Assembly (NCBI RefSeq): GCF_946478835.1
Contig: NZ_CAMLDV010000137.1
Coordinates: 1-9,485 of the forward strand
Direction of reading: 5' to 3'
Length of the DNA: 9,485 nt
Source: an uncultured Bdellovibrio sp.
GTDB taxonomy: Bacteria; Bdellovibrionota; Bdellovibrionia; Bdellovibrionales; Bdellovibrionaceae
The notes beneath the pieces were generated by a model, which worked only from the letters and a program-made list of their open reading frames with translations, searched no databases and was not told the DNA's origin. Below, piece by piece: positions 1 through 5,217 of the stretch. Each line of letters starts with the position of its first letter. Within the stretch, counting starts at the first letter, position 1. Made by a program: the position numbers and the translations under genes.

Positions 1-290
1 TCTTGGGCCCTCAAGCTCTTGCAGGTCTTCTTGCCGGTGGTTTGGCTGTTGGTGCGACATTGTCTCTTTACATGGCAAACGCCGGTGGAGCATGGGACAA
101 CGCTAAGAAATTCATCGAAAAAGGTGGATTGCCAGGTCATCCAAAAGGTTCTGACGCTCACAAAGCAGCTGTCGTTGGTGACACTGTCGGTGACCCGTTC
201 AAAGATACTTCAGGTCCTGGTATCGCGATCTTGATCAAAGTTATGTCTGTCGTATCTTTGTTGATCGCTCAATTGATTGCGACTATTTAA
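1..290 (+). CDS. hppA: Membrane-bound ion-pumping pyrophosphatase, C-terminal fragment
   Basis: This is the last 95 or so codons of an integral membrane pyrophosphatase; the gene starts before the window. The family hydrolyses cytoplasmic PPi and uses the energy to pump H+ or Na+ across the inner membrane. The family C-terminus is plain to see: the [12 protein letters not shown] segment, then [20 protein letters not shown], whose Asp and Lys residues belong to the conserved PPi/Mg-binding face, then TSGP and a final hydrophobic helix rich in Ile, Val and Leu. The reading frame is open from the window edge to the TAA at 288-290. The residues that separate K+-dependent from K+-independent enzymes, and H+ from Na+ pumps, lie outside the window, so ion specificity cannot be called. 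A strong terminator follows about 80 bases downstream, so this is the last gene of its transcript. Confidence 0.95.
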   Translation, partial: LGPQALAGLLAGGLAVGATLSLYMANAGGAWDNAKKFIEKGGLPGHPKGSDAHKAAVVGDTVGDPFKDTSGPGIAILIKVMSVVSLLIAQLIATI

Positions 291-354
291 GCCGCGTCGG
301 CGGATGCCGGCAGAGCGAAGCGGCCTCGGGCCGTGTAGCTGAAGCAGCTCCCGA
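291..354 (+). other. GC-rich foldable segment in the hppA 3' UTR
   Basis: Directly after the hppA stop, 62 bases (291-352) are 74% G+C by hand count, far above the flanking sequence. Two nested hairpins can be drawn. In the first, GCCGC (291-295) pairs with GCGGC (320-324), enclosing CGGC (298-301) with GCCG (306-309). In the second, TCGGG (326-330) pairs with CCCGA (350-354), enclosing AGCTG (337-341) with CAGCT (345-349), the two stems being continuous on the 3' side. A competing hairpin, CGGCC (321-325) with GGCCG (329-333), is also possible. No open reading frame of note lies here. It could be a 3'-UTR-derived small RNA, an mRNA stabiliser, or a copy of a dispersed repeat; the sequence alone does not decide. 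Confidence 0.45.
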
Positions 355-367
355 ATCAAAACATAAT

Positions 368-397
368 AAAACCCATAGCCCTGGCTATGGGTTTTTC
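368..397 (+). terminator. Rho-independent terminator after hppA
   Basis: A 13-bp perfect inverted repeat (368-380 with 383-395) has a core ACCCATAGCC/GGCTATGGGT and a two-base centre, so the real loop is probably four bases after the innermost pair opens. A run of five T follows from 392. The upstream arm begins with four A, so the element could also stop transcription from the minus strand. It ends the hppA transcript and insulates it from the lipoprotein gene. Confidence 0.9.
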
Positions 398-479
398 ATT
401 TTTACTCTTCTAATCCGGTATTCCTTCAACATCTGTAATAAACAAGACCAAGACGAGAGACCAAAGTGTTCAAATCTCT

Positions 480-508
480 ATGACAAGTAACACTCACATA
501 TCTTTAAA
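480..508 (+). promoter_or_regulatory. Candidate promoter of the lipoprotein gene
   Basis: ATGACA (480-485) matches the sigma70 -35 consensus at 5 of 6 positions. It is followed by a 17-base spacer and TTTAAA (503-508), a 4 of 6 match to the -10 box. Transcription would start around 514-516, only a base or two before the ATG at 517. No Shine-Dalgarno sequence precedes that ATG, which agrees with a leaderless message. Promoter calls by eye are weak in AT-rich DNA. Confidence 0.45.
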
Positions 509-516
509 TATGTTTT

Positions 517-1050
517 ATGAGAAGAGCACATCAGGCACTTTCAGGAATATTTTTTTCTCTTATCCTCACTTCATGTGGAGACCTTTCTTACAGTCTTTCT
601 CCTTCTGAACAAATCTGGATTCCTGAAGAAATGTACTACCAAACAGACGGCACGTGTGAAAACGGGGACTTGGTTTTCAAAGTTCTTCAAGCTTCGGGCA
701 TTATGCTTTGGACGGATCCGCAAAATGTTTTAGTAGGGCAGTCAGAACTTTATCTCAATAAAAACGGAACTTACGATGTTCGTTATCGCGAGTTTGCAAA
801 TACCGACGCTACGACAGTGTTTGATACGGAGTTTTCAGGCCGCTACCAAGTTGATTCAGCAACGGGCGAAATTTCATTTGAAAATTTAGGCTCAGGCCAT
901 GTGATTACAAGACAAGGTCGATACTATTTGGATTTCACGCATTCCGTGAATATCAACTCAACGAACTTAAGCGGGAAGAGAATCCGCTTTCGTCTAACGG
1001 ATGCTCTTCGCGGTTTCAATACCGATAGATCTCAGTATTGCAATTACTAA
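517..1050 (+). CDS. Hypothetical lipoprotein
   Basis: I do not recognise the family of this 177-residue protein. It begins with a short basic stretch (MRR), a hydrophobic segment (about 8-17) and a lipobox LTSC with Cys20, so it should be a lipid-anchored envelope protein. Gly follows the Cys, with Asp at +2, which in enterobacteria can signal retention in the inner membrane; the rule may not hold here. The mature part has two more cysteines, Cys47 and Cys175, one near each end, which could form a disulfide in the periplasm. The middle (about 75-165) is rich in alternating polar and aromatic or beta-branched residues, including GTYDVRY, FSGRYQVD, GEISF and GKRIRFRL. That suggests a small beta-barrel or sandwich of lipocalin type, an inference from pattern only. 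There is no ribosome binding site, and a good promoter ends 8 bases before the ATG. The stop codon directly abuts the stop of the opposing gene. Confidence 0.85.
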   Translation: MRRAHQALSGIFFSLILTSCGDLSYSLSPSEQIWIPEEMYYQTDGTCENGDLVFKVLQASGIMLWTDPQNVLVGQSELYLNKNGTYDVRYREFANTDATTVFDTEFSGRYQVDSATGEISFENLGSGHVITRQGRYYLDFTHSVNINSTNLSGKRIRFRLTDALRGFNTDRSQYCNY

Positions 1051-1323
1051 CTAACCCTTCGCTGTTAACACCCAAATACCAACAAGAATGAACAACGTTC
1101 CAGAAACGTATTTCATAATTTGTGGATTCAGAAGAGTTCCTAAGAAACGACCAAAGATAACACCTAACGCACCCGCTAGACCCAATGCCAAAACAACGGC
1201 AATCATCACTGTTAAAGTGGATTTAGACTGTGAAGAGGCAGCGAGAGCCGCAAACTGTGTCTTATCGCCCATCTCTGCCAGAAAAATAGTGATAAAAGTG
1301 CTCGCAAAAATCTTCCAATCCAT
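1051..1323 (-). CDS. GDT1/TMEM165 (UPF0016) family cation transporter, half-size
   Basis: This 90-residue membrane protein has the family signature E-x-G-D-K-T at Glu17 to Thr22 (EMGDKT), inside the first of about three predicted helices. The signature acidic residues line the cation path in UPF0016 proteins. Studied members move Mn2+ or Ca2+ out of the cytoplasm (Mnx in cyanobacteria, MneA in Vibrio, Gdt1 in yeast). Full-size members carry two copies of the motif; a 90-residue form has one repeat and would need to dimerise. No second copy is adjacent, so either a homodimer forms or a partner is encoded elsewhere. The ATG at 1321-1323 is preceded by AAAGGA at a 6-base distance, which supports this start. 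The gene is divergent from exoD and convergent, with zero spacing, to the lipoprotein gene. Manganese export is the most likely role, but the ion is an inference. Confidence 0.88.
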   Translation of the reverse strand: MDWKIFASTFITIFLAEMGDKTQFAALAASSQSKSTLTVMIAVVLALGLAGALGVIFGRFLGTLLNPQIMKYVSGTLFILVGIWVLTAKG

Positions 1324-1362
1324 ACGCGGTCCTTTAGAATGGTAGTGTCAATTGAATGTCTA

Positions 1363-1391
1363 TTGATAAGGTTTGCGACGAAGGAAGGCAA
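1363..1391 (-). promoter_or_regulatory. Candidate promoter of the GDT1-family gene
   Basis: Read on the minus strand, TTGCCT (1391-1386) and TATCAA (1368-1363) are 17 bases apart, each matching 4 of 6 consensus bases. Transcription would start near 1356, giving a leader of about 30 bases that includes the AAAGGA ribosome binding site. The box overlaps the proposed exoD ribosome binding site. A perfect TTGACA on the minus strand (1351-1346) sits too close to the start codon to serve as the -35 box. Confidence 0.28.
1381..1388 (+). promoter_or_regulatory. Ribosome binding site deciding the exoD start
   Basis: AAGGAAGG lies 4 bases before the in-frame TTG at 1393. The upstream in-frame ATG at 1339 has no purine-rich site before it; the bases there read CCTTTAG. 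This favours the TTG as the start of the ExoD-family gene. Confidence 0.6.
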
Positions 1392-1392
1392 A

Positions 1393-1980
1393 TTGAAAAG
1401 TCGATTTATTGCCGCCATGGATCTTTTGCAAGAAGAGGCCTCGCGAGGGGATCTCACTTTGCACCGGATTTTTCAGCTTCTCGGGGAAGAGGGGCACGCC
1501 ATGCTTATGCTTTTCCTTTGTCTGCCATTCATGCAGCCGATTCCTATTCCAGGACTCTCCACCCCGCTAGGACTTCTGGTCGCCATCGTGGCATTTTTTT
1601 TGTATCTCAATCGTCCACCGTGGCTTCCAAAGAAATTTGAAAATCTCAAGATTTCATCGGACGTTCTTTTAAAAGTTTCTGAGTTGGCGGAGAAAATCTG
1701 GAAACATGCTTCCAAAATAATAAAACAGCGCATGATTTTTCTGCACGACCATTGGTTTTTTCGTATTTTGAATCTGATTGTGGTCGTGGTGAATGCATTC
1801 CTTTTAGCGTTGCCGTTACCTATACCTTTTTCCAATACCGTGCCTGTGATTGCTATCGTTCTGAGTGCCATCGGTTATATGGAAAAGGACGGAGTTTTTA
1901 TCCTTTTTAGCTACCTCTGGTGTCTTATAGTTGCATCCTTCTTTGCAACTTTAACCATGGGGGCGATTCACTTTACTTAG
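1393..1980 (+). CDS. ExoD family membrane protein
   Basis: The family name comes from Sinorhizobium ExoD, which affects exopolysaccharide production and symbiosis; its biochemical activity is not settled. From the TTG start the protein has 195 residues, close to the usual family length. The N-terminal cytoplasmic part (to about 30) leads into GEEGHAM, then a hydrophobic stretch with the proline-rich family motif PIPIPG (about 49-54), followed by a long helix. A basic, amphipathic middle section (about 75-120) has many Lys. The second half repeats the pattern with LPLPIPFSNTVP (about 140-151) and two further hydrophobic segments, an internal duplication typical of the family. An upstream ATG at 1339 would add 18 residues but lacks a ribosome binding site and lies only 15 bases from the start of the divergent GDT1-family gene. 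No clear terminator follows the TAG. Confidence 0.88.
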   Translation: MKSRFIAAMDLLQEEASRGDLTLHRIFQLLGEEGHAMLMLFLCLPFMQPIPIPGLSTPLGLLVAIVAFFLYLNRPPWLPKKFENLKISSDVLLKVSELAEKIWKHASKIIKQRMIFLHDHWFFRILNLIVVVVNAFLLALPLPIPFSNTVPVIAIVLSAIGYMEKDGVFILFSYLWCLIVASFFATLTMGAIHFT

Positions 1981-2008
1981 GTCTTAATGAGACCAGACCT
2001 CGAGAACT

Positions 2009-2038
2009 TTGTATCCTGAAATAAGCTATGACTACAAT
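2009..2038 (+). promoter_or_regulatory. Candidate promoter of the Cys-repeat gene
   Basis: TACAAT (2033-2038) matches the -10 consensus at 5 of 6 positions. TTGTAT (2009-2014), 18 bases upstream, is a weak -35 box with 3 of 6 matches. The start codon follows 24 bases after the -10 box, leaving room for the strong AGGAGG at 2049-2054. It would give the secreted Cys-repeat protein, and perhaps the MFS gene behind it, their own transcript. Confidence 0.35.
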
Positions 2039-2048
2039 AAAGTCTCCT

Positions 2049-2054
2049 AGGAGG
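2049..2054 (+). promoter_or_regulatory. Strong ribosome binding site of the Cys-repeat gene
   Basis: A full AGGAGG stands 8 bases before the ATG at 2063, the best Shine-Dalgarno match in the window. It suggests this small protein is made in quantity when transcribed. Confidence 0.75.
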
Positions 2055-2062
2055 AAAACAAC

Positions 2063-2449
2063 ATGGGAAGACTGATTGTAGTTTGTGCGTTGGTTTTAGG
2101 TTTTGGTTCCTTGTCGATGGCTCACGAAGAGGGGCCTTGCGCGAAAGATCGCGAAACGTTGTGCGCAGGTGTTGAGCATGGTGGCGGAGCGATTGCAAAG
2201 TGCATGAAAGAAAACAAAGACAAAGTGTCTGGCGAATGTAAAGCCCACATGGAAAAAATGAAGGGGCACATGAAGGAAATGAAAGAAGCTTGTCATGATG
2301 ACGTAGAAAAATTCTGCGCAGACGTGAAGCCTGGTAAAGGTCACATGATGAAGTGCATGAAAGAACATAAAGAAGAACTTTCTGCTTCTTGCAAAGAGGA
2401 AGTGGCCAGCGCAAAAGAAATGCGCAAGAAAGCTAGAAAAGGACACTGA
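2063..2449 (+). CDS. Secreted cysteine-rich repeat protein (GLG1-type repeats)
   Basis: This 128-residue protein has a signal peptide with a hydrophobic core at about 4-17 and a likely cut after Ala20 (SMA/HEE), so the mature form is periplasmic or outside the cell. The mature part holds two four-cysteine repeats with identical spacing. Cys26, 34, 47 and 59 correspond to Cys77, 85, 98 and 110, offset by exactly 51 residues, with the shared pattern C-D-x3-(L/F)CA and KCMKE. This matches the Cys-rich Golgi-protein-1 (GLG1) repeat found in many small bacterial secreted proteins, whose function is unknown. Each repeat should form two disulfides and a helical hairpin. The linker (about 61-76) is rich in Met, His and Lys (H62, M63, M66, H69, M70, M73), which could bind a metal; that is inference. 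The start is fixed by AGGAGG. The protein is strongly basic at its C-terminus. The MFS gene begins 8 bases after its stop. Confidence 0.9.
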   Translation: MGRLIVVCALVLGFGSLSMAHEEGPCAKDRETLCAGVEHGGGAIAKCMKENKDKVSGECKAHMEKMKGHMKEMKEACHDDVEKFCADVKPGKGHMMKCMKEHKEELSASCKEEVASAKEMRKKARKGH

Positions 2450-2457
2450 TCGTTTTC

Positions 2458-3711
2458 ATGAGAGAAAAGAGTTTACGCTTAAGTCTATTTGACGCCTTTC
2501 TTTGCTCTCTCATGATTGGAGCCGGCGAGACCTACTTGCCGGCTTATTCATTATCCATCGGCATGGGTGAAATCTTTGCCGGAGTTTTATCAACTCTTCC
2601 GATTGTGAGCGGCGCCTTCTTACAACTCCTCACTCCGCGCGGCTTACAAAGAGTTCAATCTCACAAGCATTGGGTTGTCGCTTCCACAACTCTTCAAGCC
2701 TTAACATTCATTCCGCTAATTTATTTTTCAGCGACGCGGGCTCCGAATTTTTGGACACTGTTTTTTATTTTAACTCTGTATTGGGGATCGGGATTTGCAG
2801 CAGGCCCGGCGTGGAATTACTGGATGGGACGCCTGGTGCAAGTCGAAGAGGGGAATCGTTATTTCTCCAAACGTTCCCGAGTTTCGCAAATCGGTATTTT
2901 AATCGGCCTTATCGGTGGAGGAGTGGCCCTTCACAATGAAGTGGAAATCGGACCATTTTCGTCGGTTTTCACGATGCTTTTTATTTTTGCTTTTGGTTGT
3001 CGTCTGATTTCTTCATTTATTTTATCATCGCAGTATTTTGATCCGAAGTGGACTCGTGAGCCGAAACTGGGTTTTAGAGCGTCGTGGAAAGTATTCTGGG
3101 CCAACACTTCAAAACGTCGATTTTTCTTTTTCTTAGCGCCATTTCAAGCGGCCGTGTTTGTTTCGTCTCCCTTTGTGACGCCTTATATGCTGGCGCAAAT
3201 AAAGATGGATTACGGCACATACATGACAGCCATTGGGATTCTTTTTGTGGGGAAAATTTTAGCTCTTAGCTTGATTGATCGTTTTCGCGGGAATACATCG
3301 GGATTTAGTTTGTTAGTGCTCGGAGCGGGAGCCATTGTTCCGCTGCCAGCAATGTGGGCTGTGAGCAGTAATTCGGTATTTATTTTTTCTTTGCAATTTG
3401 TAAGTGGTTTAGCGTGGGCCTTTGTGGAGGTCGGACTTTCGTTGATCTTCTTTAAGGATTTAAAACAAGAAGAGAAGGTTCCCGTTCTCACTGTTTACAA
3501 TTTATTAAATTCTTTGGCGATTATTTTAGGAACTTATATCGGTGGGAAATTCTTGTGGTTCTTTGGAGAGAAAATCACCAGTTATTACATGGTCTTTGTT
3601 TTAGGTTCCGTTGCAAGATTTGCCGGATTTTTGCCGCTTTACTTTTACGTTAAAACGCAGATGGGAACGTTATCAGAATCTACCGTTCAAGAGACAGAAA
3701 AAGCGTCTTAA
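2458..3711 (+). CDS. Major facilitator superfamily transporter
   Basis: This 417-residue polytopic inner-membrane protein has about 11-12 hydrophobic segments in two halves joined by a basic loop (about 195-220), as in MFS secondary transporters. The first helix carries acidic residues (GAGETYLPAY). The loop after helix 2 has the basic PRGLQR in place of the canonical motif A. The segment W119 to W122 followed by NRYFSKRS (about 133-140) resembles the RGRYFxxR loop of an MFS group often annotated only as 'MFS transporter'. The substrate cannot be read from the sequence. The ATG lies 8 bases after the stop of the Cys-repeat gene. The only purine-rich site, AGAAAAGGA, ends 14 bases away, so translation may depend on coupling to the upstream gene. 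The last 32 bases overlap the 3' end of trmO on the other strand. Confidence 0.88.
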   Translation: MREKSLRLSLFDAFLCSLMIGAGETYLPAYSLSIGMGEIFAGVLSTLPIVSGAFLQLLTPRGLQRVQSHKHWVVASTTLQALTFIPLIYFSATRAPNFWTLFFILTLYWGSGFAAGPAWNYWMGRLVQVEEGNRYFSKRSRVSQIGILIGLIGGGVALHNEVEIGPFSSVFTMLFIFAFGCRLISSFILSSQYFDPKWTREPKLGFRASWKVFWANTSKRRFFFFLAPFQAAVFVSSPFVTPYMLAQIKMDYGTYMTAIGILFVGKILALSLIDRFRGNTSGFSLLVLGAGAIVPLPAMWAVSSNSVFIFSLQFVSGLAWAFVEVGLSLIFFKDLKQEEKVPVLTVYNLLNSLAIILGTYIGGKFLWFFGEKITSYYMVFVLGSVARFAGFLPLYFYVKTQMGTLSESTVQETEKAS

Positions 3712-4474
3712 AATTGCGGTGAATGTCTTTGTCTGAATAAGGATCGTCTTGGTTTTGTAGATCTTCTTCGCTATATCCAGAAAAAATCTTTTCCACTAAA
3801 ACTTGAGTTTCATTTAAAGAGAAAATAGCTCGCCACGTTCGGTAAGCAATTACAAAACTGTCCCCATCAGCCTTCACACGTTTCTTTTTCGAATTCGTAG
3901 GTTCATATTCCAACTGATGTTGTAAAAAACTTTTAAGCTGAGAAACTCCGCGAGATTCCAAAAAATCCAATTGCTCAAGAGCCTTCTCAGAAAATCCCAC
4001 AGAGTGCTTTGTTGAATCTTGCAACCAAAGAGGTTCCACACCTGGAAATGAATCCGCATAAGCCACATAAGGCTTAATATCTAAAATCGGACTGCCATCT
4101 AAAAGATCCGCGCCCGCAACATAGACTTTTAACTTCTCAATACGCAGAACCTTCACACAGCTCATCCCAATGGAATTGGGACGGTAAGGGGAGCGAGTCG
4201 CAAACACACCGATTTTGGTATCTCGTCCGCGCGGAGGCAGTACCATCGGATTCCAATGAGGATTGTGGTGAAAACTAAAAATAACCCAGATGCGTTCGCA
4301 CCCTTGAAGACCCGTCAGAGCTTGTTCGAAATTATGGCCAGTCTCAAGTTCAATCACACCTTCAGAATGAAACTCATCAGGTTGCCTGCCAGCCTCATAG
4401 GGCTGCACTTGATTGCTATGAAAAACACCAATCGGCGCGAAAGTTATTTCTTTTGACGCCATTGTCGCATCCAT
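3680..4474 (-). CDS. trmO: tRNA (N6-threonylcarbamoyladenosine(37)-N6)-methyltransferase TrmO
   Basis: TrmO (TsaA/YaeB) uses S-adenosylmethionine to methylate t6A at position 37 of threonine tRNA, giving m6t6A and improving decoding. The 264 residues show the family in order. An N-terminal beta-barrel begins at about 10 (FAPIGVFHSN). The signature RSPYRPNSIG (94-103) and DLLDGSPILDIKPY (123-136) form the SAM and substrate site. The C-terminal TrmO_C domain covers about 160-260, including the FSEKALEQL helix and the V-x-Y-R-x-W-x-A-I-F strand region. E. coli TrmO has about 235 residues; the extra length is mainly a C-terminal tail of about 20-25 residues. A second ATG at codon 5 is also possible. 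The start lies 31 bases inside the SpoU-family gene, so the two are translationally linked. The 3' end runs antisense into the MFS gene. Confidence 0.93.
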   Translation of the reverse strand: MDATMASKEITFAPIGVFHSNQVQPYEAGRQPDEFHSEGVIELETGHNFEQALTGLQGCERIWVIFSFHHNPHWNPMVLPPRGRDTKIGVFATRSPYRPNSIGMSCVKVLRIEKLKVYVAGADLLDGSPILDIKPYVAYADSFPGVEPLWLQDSTKHSVGFSEKALEQLDFLESRGVSQLKSFLQHQLEYEPTNSKKKRVKADGDSFVIAYRTWRAIFSLNETQVLVEKIFSGYSEEDLQNQDDPYSDKDIHRNFKTLFLSLER

Positions 4475-5217
4475 TCAAATCCAGCAATTGCTGCTGTTAC
4501 TCCCACGTTCAAGGAATTCTTTCGTCCGCGCAAAGGCACAATACGAACTTCATCAATCACTTTTAAAATTTCAGGATCAAGGCCGAAGCGTTCATTTCCC
4601 AAAACAAAAGCTGTCGCTTCCGTTTCAAAAGGCTCATAAAGATCCACAGCGCTCGCCGCAGTTTCAAGAGCGACAATGCGGTAGCCTTCGTCCTTAAGCT
4701 CTTCAAGGCACTCTAAAAGCTTCGGAGCCTCTTCCCAAGAAAGATACTCTTGGGTCCCCATGGCGGTCTTTTCAACTTTCCATTGAGTGGGATTCGGAGT
4801 GTAGCCACAAAGATAAATTTTCTCAGCGCCAATGCATTCAGCTGTTCTAACGATCGAGCCCACATTAAAAGCCGAGCGAATATTATCCAAAACAAAAACT
4901 AAAGGCAGACGTTCTTCCGCCGTTTCGTTTTTATCATTTTCAATAATCAGAAAATCATCGTCCTGCAGATTTTTATGCAGAAGACGTTCAAAGGGAATCG
5001 CGAAGCTTACAAAATGTTTCAAAGTCATCTCAGGAGTCAGATGTTTTTCCAACTCCGCAAGACGTGAAACATCAGGATTATCAAAAATTTTAAGAGCTTT
5101 GATTTTGTCTTTAAGACTTTGTAGGGCAGGAGATGAAAATTCACTCGACTTCTCAAGCTCTAAAAAGAGCCTATGAATTTCTTCAAGCGATTTCTTCTCC
5201 TGCGGTGAAAGAGTCAT
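4444..5217 (-). CDS. SpoU/TrmH-family RNA 2'-O-methyltransferase
   Basis: This SPOUT-superfamily enzyme has 257 residues and should transfer a methyl group from SAM to a ribose 2'-OH in tRNA or rRNA. All three SpoU motifs are present in the C-terminal half: motif 1 DNIRSAFNVGSIVRTA (111-126, with Asn112 and Arg124), motif 2 AFVLGNERFGL (203-213) and motif 3 VPLRGRKNSLNVGVTAAI (227-244). These form the trefoil-knot SAM site and the dimer interface. The first 100 residues are a charged, mainly helical extension unlike the usual L30e-type substrate-binding domain, so I cannot name the target nucleotide. The start codon overlaps the metG stop as TAATG, a hallmark of coupled translation. The next gene, trmO, starts inside this one. 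The setting between metG and trmO suggests tRNA rather than rRNA as the substrate, but this is only context. Confidence 0.92.
   Translation of the reverse strand: MTLSPQEKKSLEEIHRLFLELEKSSEFSSPALQSLKDKIKALKIFDNPDVSRLAELEKHLTPEMTLKHFVSFAIPFERLLHKNLQDDDFLIIENDKNETAEERLPLVFVLDNIRSAFNVGSIVRTAECIGAEKIYLCGYTPNPTQWKVEKTAMGTQEYLSWEEAPKLLECLEELKDEGYRIVALETAASAVDLYEPFETEATAFVLGNERFGLDPEILKVIDEVRIVPLRGRKNSLNVGVTAAIAGFEWMRQWRQKK

Noticed and set aside
1324..1392. Possible manganese riboswitch (yybP-ykoY type) before the GDT1-family gene
   Set aside because: Such riboswitches often control this gene family, but the leader here would be only about 30-70 bases, and I see no matching paired elements.
1980..1994. 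Hairpin GGTCT-TAATG-AGACC right after the exoD stop
   Set aside because: The five-pair stem is weak and no T run follows on either strand, so I do not call it a terminator.
2044..2053. Perfect 10-base palindrome CTCCTAGGAG overlapping the ribosome binding site of the Cys-repeat gene
   Set aside because: It has no loop, so it cannot fold as a hairpin, and it includes part of an AGGAGG that needs no other explanation. One copy is not evidence for an operator.
2096..2446. Open frames on the minus strand opposite the Cys-repeat gene, rich in Phe, His and Ser
   Set aside because: They are the complement of Lys, Met and Glu codons in the true gene, which has a signal peptide, repeats and a strong ribosome binding site.
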